NCBI GenBank assembly: GCA_019279435.1 | Contig: JAAALK010000285.1 | Span: 29,792,371 to 29,856,370 of the forward strand | DNA from: Zizania palustris | Taxonomy: Eukaryota > Streptophyta > Magnoliopsida > Poales > Poaceae | DNA length: 64,000 nucleotides | Direction: 5' to 3' | Part shown: piece by piece, positions 1 to 11,967 of the stretch | Layout: each line of letters begins with the position of its first letter | Numbering within the stretch: the stretch's first letter is position 1 | Program-made: the position numbers and the translations under genes | The notes under the pieces: generated by a model | Seen by the model: the letters and a program-made list of their open reading frames with translations, nothing else | Database searches by the model: none | Told to the model about the DNA's origin: nothing

Positions 1-2236
1 ATTCAGGCACTTTATGTGGCTGTAACAGTCCTGCGGGTATCTGGTGCTTTGCCTTCACTCGTCAGTAGGTGTCACATTCTGCGATGAACTGAGCAATCTC
101 CTTCTTCATGCTAACCCACCAATAACGTTCTTTCAAGTACTGGTACATTTTCGTACTCCCGGGGTGGATGGAGTATAGAGTGTCATGAGCTTCCCTAAGA
201 ATAAGGATCTTTATCTCTGGTTTATCGGGTACACAGATCTTGGTTCCGAACCATACAGTGCCATTATTATCCTTTGAAAATCCTGGGGCCTTGCCCTGCC
301 TCATGTTCTTCTTAATTGCTACTATGTCTAGGTCTTCTGACTGAGCTTCTTGGATCTGCTCGAACAGGACTGGATGGGTCTCAAGGGTTGCTAGGTAGGC
401 TCCTATGGTTATCCCGAGGTTTAGCTTTTCCATCTCCTTGTACAACAAAGGCGCATGATCCTGAATCACGATGGCGGTGCAATATACTTTACGACTTAAT
501 GCATCAGCTACCATGTTTGCTTTGCCGGGATGGTAGTGAATTCCTAGGTCGTAGTCCTTTATCAATTCTAACCATTGCCTTTGCCTAAGGTTGAGATCCG
601 GCTGCGTGAAGATATACTTCAAACTCTTGTGGTCCGTGAAAACTTCGCACTGATTTCCAACCAAATAGTGTCTCCATATTTTCAGGGCGTGCACTACAGC
701 GGCCAATTCTAGGTCGTGGGTAGGGTAGTTTAGCTCATGGGGTCTCAATTGCCAAGAGGCGTACGAGACAACTTTCCCGTCTTGCATAAGAAAACATCCC
801 AATCCCTGGCGAGATGCGTCGCAATAGACATGGAAGTCCTTCCTTATATCTGGTAGGGTCAGTATGGGTGCTGACACCAGCCGTATCTTGAGGGTCCGAA
901 AACTTTCCTCACATTTGGGAGTCCATTCAAACTTTTCCCCCTTCTGCAACAACTTGGTCATGGGCTTGGCTATCTTGGAGAAATTCTCGATAAATCATCG
1001 GTAGTATCCTGCCAAACCAAGAAAGCTCTGTATCTCTGATACGTTGGTGGGTGGCAGCCAATCAGTAACTGCTTCCACGGTGGTAGGGTCTACGGCGATA
1101 CCTTGTGCGGAGATGATGTGTCCTAGGAACTTCACTTCCGCCGTCCAAAATTTACACTTACTGTACTTGGCATACAACTGATGTTCCCTTAGTTTTCCTA
1201 GGGTCAATCGGATGTGGGTCTCGTGCTCTTCTTTGTCCTTGGAATAGATGAGAATGTCATCTATAAACACCACGATAAACTTGTCCAAGTATTCCATAAA
1301 CACCTTATTCATCATATTCATGAAGAAAGTCAGGGCGTTGGTCAAACCAAAGGACATGATGGTGCACTCATAAAGTCCATAGCGAGAGGTGAATGCCGTC
1401 TTGGGTATGTCTTCCTCTCGAATCCTCAGCTGATGATAACCGGACCGTAGGTTGATCTTGGAGAACACAGTGGCTCCTTTTAGCTGATCAAATAGCTCAT
1501 CGATTCTGGTTAATGGGTACTTGTTTTTGATGGTTACCTCATTCAGGGCTCGATAATCTACGCACATACGCTTAGCCTTGTCCTCCTTCTCAACGAAGAT
1601 GACGGGTGCTCCCCATGGGGATGTGCCGGGTCTGATATATCCCTTCTTCTCAAGATCTTCAAGCTGCTGCTTCATTTCTGCTAGCTCATTGGCGGCCATC
1701 CGATATGGTCACTTATAGATGGGAGTAGTTCTAGGTACTAGATCAATCCTGAACTCAATGTCCCTCTTAGGTGGCATCCCTGGTAAATCTTCTGGGAAAA
1801 CATCCGGGTACTCGCAGACCACTGGTATCTCTTCCAAAGTAATCTGGTGTAGGTGAGGTCTACTGGGCTTCTGACTTGACATCTGAAAGGTGACGACAGT
1901 CCCTTCTTCACTGGTCACGGTCACTTTCCTTCGGGCACATCTTATCACTCCTTGATGTTTGTTGAGCCAGTCCATTCCTAGAATCAGATCCAAACCTTGG
2001 TATTCTATTAGAATGGGGTCGACCCAGAATATTGTACCTTGGATATCTACCCATACCCTTGGACTATAAGAGTGGGCTTGGTTTTGTTTGCCTGGGGTGG
2101 CTATCAGTACTAGCCTTGCTAATTCGCATTTGTTCAGATTATATTTTTCCACAAAAGTTGTTGAAATGAAAGAATGCGTAGCTCCAGTGTCAAATAAGAC
2201 CACTGCAGGGGCTGAATGAACGGTGAACTTACCCAT
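1..2236 (-). pseudogene. Ty3/gypsy chromovirus-type pol (element C), decayed, cut by window edge
   Basis: Minus-strand polyprotein of retroelement C. From high to low coordinates it holds an aspartic protease (motif FDTGATHSF near 2190), reverse transcriptase (FIDD box near 1260, FLGLAGYYR near 1000), RNase H (DASRQGLG near 820) and the start of integrase (zinc-finger region; Cys of CDTC changed to Tyr next to the stop at about 62). It would copy element RNA to cDNA and integrate it. Three in-frame stops occur, at about 62, 993 and 1709. At each the expected residue is Arg and the codon is TGA, so CGA to TGA is the likely change. The rest of integrase and the chromodomain lie beyond the left edge. 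The close plus-strand relative at 48255-62506 ends in a chromodomain, which supports the Tekay-type assignment by relatedness. Not functional as read. Confidence 0.9.
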
Positions 2237-3367
2237 GACAATCTCCGGTGCAGCCTGGGCTTCCTCGGTGGAGACATGATTGACGTGGGCGTGGACGACA
2301 GGATTGGCCGCGACTCCTTGCGGGCGCTTGGGGTGGGGGCACTGGTGGGAGTAATGCCCTTCCTAGCGACAGTTGAAACAAATCACGGGTTTGCCGTGCT
2401 TGTCGCGCAGGACCTCTGCTTTGTTGGTAGGGGCGGATGGAGCAGCTGGTGCGGTGGGAGTGGGGCGAGGATGTCCTGCTCCCGAGTAGGTGGCGGGTGG
2501 TGCGGGATGGTACATCGGGCACGGGTGATATTGGGGCGGCGGTGGGGGAGGTGCAAGACGATCATCCTCTTCTTCTTCAGGTCGACCTTGCTCTACTCGA
2601 TCTCCTGGATGATGGCTTTGTTGACCAACTTCTGAAAGTTGGCGTAGTCTCCAGAGACTAGCTAAAGGGAAAGCTCGTCCTTCAGCCCTCGGAGAAACTT
2701 GGACTATCGGGATGTATCAGTACGGACTTCCTCCGGTGCATACCAGGCCAGCCGGTTAAACTCGGGCAAATACTCGGTCATGGACCTGCTTCCTTATTGC
2801 AGGTCCCTAAATTCCTGCTGCTTTTGGGCAATAATGTTGTCGGGGACATGGGCAGTGTGGAAAGCGGTGGAGAACTCTGCCCAAGTATGGACGTGTCCCT
2901 CCGGTAGAGTCTCGCGCAAGTTATCCTACCATTCCGCGGCGGGTCCCTGGAGTTGGTGGGTAGCGAAGGCTACCCTCTCCTGCTCAGTGTAGGTCAGGAG
3001 ATCCAACTTCTTTCCAATCGTCCTTAACTAGTCACCAGCCTCCATGGGGTTTGTGGTGCTGGAGAAAGTTGGAGGGTGGACACGGAGGAATTCCGACAGT
3101 TGTGAAGCTGGTGCCGGAGCGGGAGTGGTGGTTCGTGGGGGCTCAGGCTGCTGTTGGTGCAGACAGAAAAGTTGAGCATGTTGCATTTTGTTGTTGTTGC
3201 ATTTGATTCAACAACATGGAGATCAACTAGTTTTGATTGGCCATCATTTTGGCCAGGGTAGGGTGATTGGCGACTGGGGCCTGCCTTTGCCCCGTTGCTC
3301 CCCATTGGGGCAGATTTCCGTTGTGCCCTCCGTTTTGGGGAGCATCGGATCCCTGAGTGTTGGTCAT
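2237..3367 (-). pseudogene. gag of chromovirus-type element C, heavily decayed
   Basis: Capsid/nucleocapsid gene of element C, directly upstream of its pol. Recognisable pieces include a VRVHPPTFSSTTNPM stretch, HQLQGPAAEW, GHVHTWAEF and LRGLKDEL, the usual grass chromovirus gag landmarks, then a CCHC knuckle (ICFNCR...GHYSHQC) near 2370-2395. The frame is interrupted by many stops, including Trp TGG to TAG in the GD-W-LRTIG and EW-W-DN positions and several Gln codons. I chose the start ATG at 3365-3367 because it gives a short Gln/Asn-rich leader like that of the plus-strand relative at 47191. No intact product is possible. Confidence 0.75.
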
Positions 3368-3547
3368 CCTAGAGTTTTCCAAAACAGACATATATTTTAG
3401 GGGGAAATGTGGCTAAGTTTTATTTCCAAAAAGTGTTATACTTAGGCTATTACATATAGATTCTTTATTTAGTCTTCACCCATGCCTTATATTTGACATG
3501 AGTGGCAATACAATCAAAAAATGAAGTAAACAACCGTAAAACTACGT

Positions 3548-4360
3548 CTAAGGCAGCTCGGGGGATGATTCGATCACGGGCTCGGCGGAGAGGGTCGGTG
3601 CAGGGGTGGTGGAGCTGGAAGGCCCGACGAGAGGGGCAATGCGGGAGATCCTCTTGGGCCTAACTGTGGGGATCCAGAGTGACTTCCGCTTGCGGGGCAG
3701 AAGGGGAGCGACCTCCTCTAGGTCCTTCTGTAGCTCTCGAATCTGGTGGCGTAGCTGCGTGGTGTCGGCGACACTCTGGCGTAGGAGCTCATTCTAATGC
3801 CTCAACTCCTCCGCCTCGGCAGCTAAACGGTGTCCCTACTGGACACGGCGGCGAAGCTCTCCGTTCTCGCGGTTCAAGCTCTCTGATGAATGGCGGTAGA
3901 AGTCTATCATGTCACGCTGGCCATTGGCATCAAGCAGAGCCTCGGCGTGGATCTTGTCCATTGCCTCCAATAGGCGTATCGTGTCGCCGACGACAGAGTG
4001 GCGCTATGAGAGTGTGCTGACGTAGACGCTGTGCGGTCTCCCCAGAGTGCGCATGGGCATGAAGCGATAGTCCGTGTCGTAGAGCTGGCAGTCGTAGATC
4101 ACCCGGAGCTCGGTGAGGGCCTGAAGTGCGGTGCGCTGACTGGCCACCAAAAAGGTGGGTCCTCCGGCTCGGTAGGTGTGGGCTGTATTCGTGGAAGGGC
4201 GAATGATGATGGTGACCTCGCAGTAGCTCTCGTTCTCATCGGGGAAGACTCTGTGGAACACCGGCTCGTGCTCGAACTCGAGGAAACTGATGAGAATATG
4301 AAGCTCGCGGACGAATCCAGCCTCATCGCGGAGAGTCCCACTCATGGTATGGACCGACAT
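3548..4360 (-). pseudogene. ORF0 upstream of gag in element C
   Basis: An extra reading frame of 271 codons lies between the primer binding site and gag. The first 118 codons are open, then TAG codons interrupt it where Q is plausible. It aligns with the plus-strand ORF at 46219-47001 of element B. Shared stretches include GFV-EL, EFxxEPxF near residue 28, GGPTF, and near the C terminus LQKD followed by PLLPRKRK and RPKRI. It looks like an N-terminal globular domain, then a Gln/Leu-rich coiled-coil-like middle, then a basic Pro-rich tail. Extra ORFs before gag are, as I recall, known in rice RIRE3/RIRE8-type elements; the function is unknown. Confidence 0.65.
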
Positions 4361-4478
4361 CTACAAAAGAGAAATTTTTTGTGAAACTCCAGAAGATTAG
4401 AGGGTAAGTAGTTTTGTAAGAAAATATGGTTAATATAAGTCCTAGGGTCAGGTCTGTTTGGCTTCCTACAGTCAAGTC

Positions 4479-4491
4479 GGCTCTGATACCA
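4479..4491 (-). promoter_or_regulatory. Primer binding site of element C (initiator tRNA-Met)
   Basis: On the minus strand this reads TGGTATCAGAGCC, the full 13-nt complement of the 3' end of plant initiator tRNA-Met. It lies 3 nt inside the LTR end at 4495, as expected for minus-strand cDNA priming. Confidence 0.93.
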
Positions 4492-4494
4492 TCT

Positions 4495-7400
4495 TGTAAC
4501 GCCCAGATTTAATAAATCCGGACCTTTATTGAAATTCCATAGAAAATAAATAAATCAAGACGTTCATCACACGACCGCGCAAAATACGACAAACATTCAT
4601 GGTTCGTAGACCATATTAATACAAAAGTGTTAAAGCAAAAGAGAAACTAATAAAATAAGGGTCCTAGATGAACGCCTCCTTCTAGTCTCGCCTTGACTGG
4701 GTCGCTACTCCAGACCTTCATCCTCCTCGTAGTAGATGGACTCTGGTGGTGTAAGTCAACGGGGGTGAGTACAATCATACTCAGCAAGCCACCGAATGCA
4801 AATATAATGCAGAGTAATAACAAGGAAGGTAGTGGCTAATTTTGTGGAAAAGCGTAATTGTAAAGCAGTTAATGTGATCAAGTTATTAATACAGAAATGT
4901 AAACATGTGTATGCATCATCTTCTAACTCGAGGGGTACAGTCAGCCACCCTTGCTCAACAGTCCTTACATGCCATGAATAACTCAACCATTCAAACAATT
5001 GTAAACTAACTGCAAGAAGTCACACAACCCGCCCTTGACCATGGGATCGGCTTTTCGAAAAGATTTAAAACTCTAATCAGAGGTGTACCACTGTACCCAC
5101 AAGGCACGCACTCATCACTTACACCAAAGTGTAACGAGATGACCCATACCATGGGAACTCGTGCCAAAACCTTCCATATGGACCGTCTCGACCCGACAGC
5201 ACCCTCTTATGGGTTTCATATAGTGCCCCGACGCGTCGAGCCAACACCATACCCCCCTTGAGCCACGTCGGTAAAACTCACCCACAGGTTGCCCCTTGCC
5301 CCCTCCACTATGGTGCATCGAGTCGGATTGTTCCATACTTCCGATTAGGACTTACCCATTAGACTTGTGGTTAGTACGAAAGTGCTTTGCAACAGATCCC
5401 GTAGACCGGTCCTTATAGTGCCCCGGGTGCGACCAACCAATGCCCTAGCTTGCACCCGGAACCCACCATACTTATAACATAGCCAACTCCAACAGAGTCC
5501 AAAGACGAGAATAATAGGGAAATCCATATAGTAGAATCCAACTATCTACGACTCATTCTTTTATCCTATAGTAGTTGTCTCGGTACATTGGACACTAGCT
5601 AATATAATATGGTAGACAGACAAGGAGTTTACGATCGATAAGAATGGCTTGGGTTTACACACAAAGACGGGGATCTAATAAATATAGTGTAAGGCTTGAG
5701 ATTAGAATAATGCAATATTATCCTATGAGTTATAGCGATAATTTATTAAAACATGGGCTCAATGATGATCAAAATGGGGGTTGTGACTTTCCTTGATCCA
5801 CAAATGGTGAAGGTGGAACCTCGGGGTAAAACTCCGGCTCCTCGACGATCTCGTAGTCTTCTTGATATGGAAAAATTAAATATAACATTCAATAAACAAT
5901 CAAAATATTACAACATATAAGCACACAAGTTTATGGTTTTAAGTATGTGGAATTAAGCTTTATTATTCAGAAGTTATGTTGCAAAATATTAAAGGTTAAA
6001 TTTTAGGGTTTTTCCTGATTTATTTCACGAATTATCAATTTATCCCTAAGGGGTTTTTATTCATTTATTTAATTAGAATATTCTGTGCTAAAGTAACATA
6101 ATGTTTTTATGGCATTAATACGTAGAGAATAAATAGAGAAATTTAACAAAATTTGAATGGTGAAATTTGGAGTTAAAATGAGCAAGTTATGAATTTTCAA
6201 AGTTTAAACAACTTTTTGGAATTTTATTTAAACAGAAAATGGGTTTTGGTCCACGGTGAGCCAGGCCCACGGTGAACTGGTGAACTGTGCGTGTGGACCG
6301 GTTTAACCAGAGCCGTTGGATCTGGATCCCGCGATCAGGTGCGAGGCGGGAGGGATTAAGTGGATCTGGACGGCCCAGATCGCACCGTACCCTTTTGACC
6401 AGATCAAAGGCTGAGATTAAATCCGGAAGAGATTTAATCTGTGCGCTTCGATCGCAATCGTGCGACCGGGATCTAATCCGGCACGGCACGTGCGTAAGGG
6501 TACTATACCCTTCGTCTCTAGCGATGGCGGGGCTCGGGCGTGGCGGCGACGACGACAGCGAGGGGCTAAGCCTTAGGTTTCGACTGAAATGGAAAGAGGA
6601 GGGGACAGCGGTCATGGCCGTACCTGTGACGGCGGAGATGGGTGTTTGACGGCGACCAGCGGCGAGGGTAGATGGCGAGGGCATCTCGGGTGGTTGGCAG
6701 CGACGGCGATCCGGTGGTCCTCACGGCCAACCGAGGGGTGGCCGATGACGGGCGGTCGATGGGGATCCTGACGGTGGTGACGGCGTGGACGACGGGGGTC
6801 TGTGTCGGCGGCGAGCAGTGATCGGAGGTGAAGCCGAGGCAGCAGGCATCTAGGTGTCGCAAGGCTTCGGCAATGCGTGGCTAGGGCGGCTAGCGGTGTG
6901 GCGGAGTGCGGTGAGCCGAGGGGGTCTTTACAGGGTCATTGGCGGCGACCAAACGGAATGCCGGTGAGGGTTCCATATGCACGAGCTAGCTTCCATACGA
7001 GGTAAAACGCATGGGCTATAGATGGAAAGTGATCGCGGGGTTCGAGGAAGGGGGTCAGAGGCATATCCAGGTGGATAGAGGTGGCCGGCGGCGAGAAATA
7101 GGGAAGGGGGTCACCGAAAAGGAAAGGGGATCCCTTTCCAACGAAGAAGACCAACCTGACAGGTGGGTCCCACCTGTCAGCGGGCCAGTGGGAAAGGAAA
7201 GGGCTGAAAGACAGGCCCGGGCGGTCAGTGGTGGAGGGAGGCGCTAGCGAGGCTGATGGGTGGGCGAGGCTGAGGCGGGCGCGGGGAGGAGAGAGCGGGT
7301 GCGAGCGCCGACAGGCAGACCCCACAAGTCAGCGTCGCATGGCTCGGATTGGGCTGGGCTGAGGCAGTTTGAGGGTTTGCGGCCCAAGTTTATTTAAAAT

Positions 7401-7644
7401 AATTCTAGTAATTCATTTATTTATTAAAGGTTGAATCACTGTTGATAATTTTTTTAAAAATTCCTGAAATTATATCTTGGCCTCTAGATTCCACCATAAA
7501 TTTTCCAAGTTAAAATTTGAAGTATTCCTTCCTATTGGGCTTTATTTGGATTCTTTTAGTATTTTATTTAATTTCATAAATCATTTATATTCCAGAAAAT
7601 CCATTTTCTTTATTTTCTTTATTTTTAATTCTTGGGATGTTACA
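4495..7644 (-). repeat. 5' LTR of element C (3150 bp)
   Basis: The LTR reads TGTAACATCCC (minus strand, ending at 7644) to ...GGGCGTTACA (at 4495), a TG...CA repeat with inverted ends. It abuts the primer site on one side. On the other side, at 7645, it abuts the coding sequence of a different plus-strand element, so this is the insertion boundary. The interior has no supportable gene; open frames at 6187-7325 are GC-rich LTR sequence. Blocks near 5400-5460 (CCGGTCCTTATAGTGCCCC) and 6245-6280 recur in reverse orientation in the LTR of element B near 45200 and 44265, so the two families share an LTR core. The partner LTR is outside the window. Confidence 0.88.
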
Positions 7645-9721
7645 CTTTATTATGCATGTACCAAACTTTGGCACTATCTTCTATCTAGCACATGTATTGT
7701 TACTTGTCAGACCGATGTTATAAAGTACATGTTGCAAAAGCTAATTCTAAGTGGGAGAATCAGAAAGTGGGCTTATGCTTTAATTGAGTATGATTTTTCT
7801 TATGAACCCTTGAAATCTATGAAAGGCCAAATTGTCGCAAAATTCATAGTCGATCACCATGTAGATGTTAATTGGGCTAATGGTGTAACTCTAGTTGAAG
7901 TGGTGCCATGGGAACTTTACTTTGATGGTTCAGCTTGCAAAAATGGCCAAGGTGTTGGACTGGTACTCATATCACCTAGTGGTATGAGTTTCGAGACCTC
8001 GACCCGCTTAGAGTTCCCTTGCACTAATAATCAAGCTAAGTATGGAGCTTTATTGCTAGGACTTGAGATTTTGGATTCCATGGGTGTTAAATATGTTTAT
8101 GCATATGGTGATTCTTTATTAGTTGTGCAACAAGTAGCTAAAGATGCCCAATGCTTAAATGGTTTATTAAATAGCTACTTGGACAAGTGTTTAGACATAA
8201 TTGGTACTTTTGACAATTTTGAAATCTCCCATGTGTCTAGAGAAGCCAACTAAGTAGCAAATGATTTGGCTTAGCAAGCATCTGGTTATCAAATCAAAAG
8301 AGGCAAATTTTTCGCACAAGAGTAGCCGATAGTTGAAAAATTTGTACTGTGTGAGTCTGGCTACTTTTGTCTAACGTGCCATAGTAGGCTGGTCCAACCG
8401 CAAGTATCCAGTCAGTCTGACTGGCTGTGCAAGGCCGGTCTGACCACCACGTGCCAGGCGTCCGACATCGGTCGGTGTAACCGGCCCATCATGGCCGGTC
8501 TGACCCACTTGTGGCAGACTGGTTCGAGGCTCGAGGGGCAGGTTGGAATTACTTTTTTAAATGCCAATTCAAGTGAGAATTTTGCGAGTACATTTGAAAA
8601 TCACGTGGATGATTGGAGGACTCCAATTATTCAATATTTGAGAGATGCTAGCAAGAGGATTGATCGGAAAGTTCGGCGGCAAGCATTTAAATTTGTGTTG
8701 ATTTATGATGAGGTGTATCGCCGAACGATTGATGGAGTACTTTTGAAAATTTTGAATGTCGATCAATCTAGAGTTACTATGGGTGAAATTAATGAAGGAC
8801 TTTGTGGTACTCATTAGTCGGCCTAGAAGATGAGTTGGATGCTCATACGAGCGGGTTTTTATTACCCGACTATGACTGCAGATTGTTTCAAGTATTACAG
8901 AGGGTGTGAGGCATGTCAAAGTTTTGGTAATGTTCATCTTGCTCCTTCATATTTGCTTAGCTTATTATCAAGCCATGGACGTTCTGAGGTTGGGGCTTGG
9001 ACTTCATCGGCCAAATTCATCCTTCCTCTTCAAAAGGGCATTGGTTCGTGTTGATGGCTATAGAAGTGTGTGATTTTTCCAAATAGTATGGTATAAAGTT
9101 GATAAACTCTTCACCATATTGTGCTTAGGCCAATGGTCAGACCGAGTCTAGTAATAAGATTGTGATTAAGCTTATTAAGAAAAAGATTGAAGAGTTCCCT
9201 AGAAGGTGGCATGAAGTGTTTTATGAAGCATTATGGGCATGCAGAATAGCGAAGCACGATGCCACAAAGGTAAGTCCATATGAGTTGGTGTATGGACAAG
9301 AAGTCGTTTTACCCGTAGAGGTAAATCTTGGCTCTTTAAGATTCCTTATACAAGATGGCTTATCGATCGGTGATTATGAAGTCCTATTAAAAGATAACGT
9401 GGGGGAAGTGACCGATAAGAGATTAAGGGCTCTAGAGGCTATGGAAAGAGACAATAGAAGTGTGGCTAGAGCTTATAACAAAAAGGTGAAAGAAAAATCG
9501 TTTTATGTTGGTGATTTAGTTTGGAAGATGATTTTGTCGTTAGGCACTAAAAGTCAAAGTTTGATAAATGGTCGCATAGTTGGGAAGGTCTTTTTAAAGT
9601 TGTTGAAATCGCTCCAGATAATGCATATTGATTAGAGTCTTTTCAAGGAGAGCGATTTTGTAGAGCTCTAGATGGTAGATATTTGAAAAAGTACTTCCCA
9701 AGTGTGTGGCAATATGCCTAA
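7645..9721 (+). pseudogene. Tat-lineage Ty3/gypsy pol remnant (element D): RNase H and integrase
   Basis: The sequence enters mid-pol because element C inserted at 7644. First comes the end of the RT-linked RNase H (LWHYLL, then IRKWAYALIEYDF), then an archaeal-type RNase H domain (ELYFDGSACKNGQG near 7915, ending SHVSREAN near 8250). A degenerate spacer follows, then integrase: WRTPIIQYL near 8610, a zinc-finger region (GLCGTH...CEACQSFG, 8800-8930), and the C-terminal part with QANGQTE-like sequence near 9130, VYGQEVVLPVEV near 9290 and a terminal LKKYFPSVW. Stops at about 8251, 8272, 8323, 8815 and 9052, plus frameshifts, kill it. The central integrase core is largely missing. The spacer at 8385-8510 contains four copies of a palindromic motif also found in this family's LTRs. 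Confidence 0.85.
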
Positions 9722-9788
9722 GGTGTCGTAAGGCCGATATGGGGAATATCACCCTTAGCCCATTGTGCTTTTGGCTCACTAGTTTGCT

Positions 9789-9804
9789 AAAAGGCAGGGG
9801 CATG
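9789..9804 (+). promoter_or_regulatory. Polypurine tract of element D
   Basis: AAAAGGCAGGGGCATG directly precedes the LTR start TGTTGA at 9805. The same tract with one extra base (AAAAGGCAGGTGGCATG, minus strand) precedes the LTR of element G at 35503-35519, so D and G are one family. Confidence 0.7.
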
Positions 9805-9933
9805 TGTTGATAGCAAAAAATGGCATTAATGGTCGAAATTATCAAAATATCAAAATTAGTAATTTTGGGCCGAAAATATGAAAACCCTAGCACAGGATGG
9901 TCCAACCGGCCATGTAGGCCCGATCAGACCGGC
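9805..9933 (+). repeat. 3' LTR of element D, first part (interrupted by E)
   Basis: Begins TGTTGATAGC right after the polypurine tract. It is split after 9933 by the insertion of element E, with CCGGC duplicated at 9929-9933 and 33977-33981. The LTR resumes at 33982. Confidence 0.75.
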
Positions 9934-10173
9934 TGTTGGCGTAAAAGTTACACCAACAGGTTCTCGGTAATCAAGAACGAGCAAACAAGAGGTTTGCGCT
10001 TTAGGACTAACTCGAGCCTCCGTAAAGGATAATAACTCAAATGGTCCGAATGTGTGTGTTTGAACAACTAGTTCTGCCTCCTCTTTACAAGGTACAATGG
10101 GGGGTATTTATAGGGAAAAAGGCATAAGGAAAAGACCTATTTACCCCTACATTACAACTGACATAATAGAAAC
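9934..10173 (-). repeat. 3' LTR of element E, distal part
   Basis: Matches 33480-33719 with two substitutions. Broken at 10173 by element F, whose target duplication GAAAC is at 10169-10173 and 17919-17923. Confidence 0.92.
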
Positions 10174-11520
10174 TGTTGGAACAATTGCGTTAGTTCCAGC
10201 AGGTTTTTCTATGGTGGAGTATGATGTGGAGAGTGAACCTCGATGGGTTCTCACAGGGAGAGATAGGGTTTATACTGGTTCGGGCCTCCCCTAGGGGATA
10301 ATAACCCTACGTCCAGTTTGTAGTGGATTTGGCATGGTGTGCCTTGATGTGAAGAGGATAACCCCAGGGTCTCATGGCCCCCTGGCGCATGTGTCCGTTA
10401 CAAGGGCTTGGCCCTGCTTTTATAGGCACGCAGGCCAGAGGAAAAGACTGGAATGCCCCCCTATGAGTCCTTGGCTCATAGGGGCAGAGAGGGGAAAAAG
10501 GAGCTAGCTACGGTACAAAAGGTGCCAGGCAACTTTACAGCTTTACTGACATGTCAGGCTGCGCCAGGCTTTGATCAGCTAAAAGGTAAACCGAAGGCAG
10601 AGGCCGGGGAGAAGGCTTCGGAGTGCACCCCAGAGGGGAGCTTCGCAACATGCTCCGAAGGGTGGCCTCGGGGCTTGGCTCCCGGAGGGTGGCCTCCGGA
10701 CTTGGCTCCCGGAGGGTGGCCTCCGGGCTTGGCTCCGGAGGGTGGCCTCCGGGCTTGGCTCTCGGAGGGTGGCCTCCGGACATGGCTCCGGAGGGTGGCC
10801 TCCGGGCTTGGCTCTCGGAGGGTGGCCTCCGGACTTGACTCCCGGAGGGTGGCCTCCGGGCTTGGCTCTCGGAGGGTGGCCTCCGGGCTTGGCTCTCGGA
10901 GGACGGCCTCCGGGCTTGGCTCTCGGAGGGTGGCCTCCGGACTTGGCTCCGGAGGGTGGCCTCCGGGCTTGGCTCTCGGAGGGTGGCCTCCGGACTTGAC
11001 TCCCGGAGGGTGGCCTCCGGACTTGGCTCCCAGAGGGTGGCCTCCGGACTTGGCTCCGGAGGGTGGCCTCCGGACTTGGCTCCCGGAGGGTGGCCTCCGG
11101 ACTTGGCTCCCAGAGGGTGGCCTCCGGACTTGGCTCCGGAGGGTGGCCTCCGGGCTTGGCTCTCGGAGGGTGGCCTCCGGACTTGGCTCCGGAGGGTGGC
11201 CTCCGGGCTTGACTCCCGGAGGGTGGCCTCCGGACTAGACTCCCGGAGGGTGGCCTCCGGACTTGGCTCCCGGAGGGTGGCCTCCGGGCTTGGCTCCCGG
11301 AGGGTGGCCTCCGGCGCCCTGCGCCAGGGCCCGAATTGGGGGCTCCGGGCCGGACCTCCTGGTTGAGGGCTCCGCAGCTACGGGCCCCGAAAGGCACATT
11401 GGGACCTGGAAACAATACTTAGAGGGAAAACAGGCTCCGACAGTACCTGGCTCTGGGCCGAAGGCTGTCGGAGGCTGACGTCATTTGGCCCCTGCTTAAG
11501 GGGAATATACTCCCCCAACA
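10174..11520 (-). repeat. 3' LTR of element F (1347 bp)
   Basis: Plus-strand ends are TGTTGGAACAATTG and CTCCCCCAACA. About half is the GC-rich 26-27-bp tandem array. A bZIP-type TGACGTCA palindrome lies at 11476-11483. It is 28 bp longer than the partner LTR, roughly one array unit. Confidence 0.93.
10653..11312. repeat. 26-27-bp GC-rich tandem array in F 3' LTR (about 25 units)
   Basis: The unit is GGAGGGTGGCCTCCGG followed by ACTTGGCTCC or GCTTGGCTCTC. Each unit contains the near-palindrome GGAGG...CCTCC and could fold. Because many units are 27 bp, every frame stays open, giving false proteins rich in GGWPPGL or RRPPSGS. Confidence 0.93.
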
Positions 11521-11532
11521 GTAGCCCCTCGC
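11521..11532 (-). promoter_or_regulatory. Polypurine tract of element F
   Basis: On the minus strand, GCGAGGGGCTAC sits directly against the LTR start TGTTGGGGGA. The same core GAGGGGCTAC occurs in E at 18181-18192. Confidence 0.75.
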
Positions 11533-11801
11533 GTGTAGGCCTTCGGAACGAAGGGGTGCACGCGCCCTTAGGACAAATGACCTGAAAACACTTCAGAGAA
11601 AACATACCTTCGGAGCCAGGACCGAAGGAGACCTCGATTCCTGGGGGTAACAAATGCTCGTGCCAGAGCAGCCTCGGGGAGCCCGAACGGCTCCGCAACG
11701 GTCAGAAAAGTTACCGTTACCTTGCTTGGGCTTGATTCGCTTTCGCCGGAGGCCCATCTGGCGGCGGGCTCGGCCCATGACGGTTGGAATTCTTACCGTG
11801 C

Positions 11802-11810
11802 CTATAAATA
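11802..11810 (+). promoter_or_regulatory. TATA box of the F antisense gene
   Basis: CTATAAATA lies on the plus strand in the element interior, about 160 bp before the ATG at 11968. A comparable box occurs in E 104 bp before its ATG. This suggests the antisense gene has its own promoter, separate from the LTR. Confidence 0.6.
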
Positions 11811-11967
11811 TGGACTTACCGCGTGCAGCCCCGGCACACTTTCATTCACTTCTTTCTTACCGCCTTACCACCTTCGCTCTCCTCTTCCTCCTAGCCTCGC
11901 AGAGCGACCCTCGCTAGCTTCTAGCCCTTCGCCATCCTTTAGTCCTTCGTGCCGAAGTCTGATCAGA

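Noticed and set aside
10453..11478. Long open frames rich in GGWPPGL or RRPPSGS on both strands (also 16879-17876)
   Set aside because: They are translations of a 26-27-bp GC-rich tandem repeat inside LTRs; several frames stay open because many units are 27 bp.
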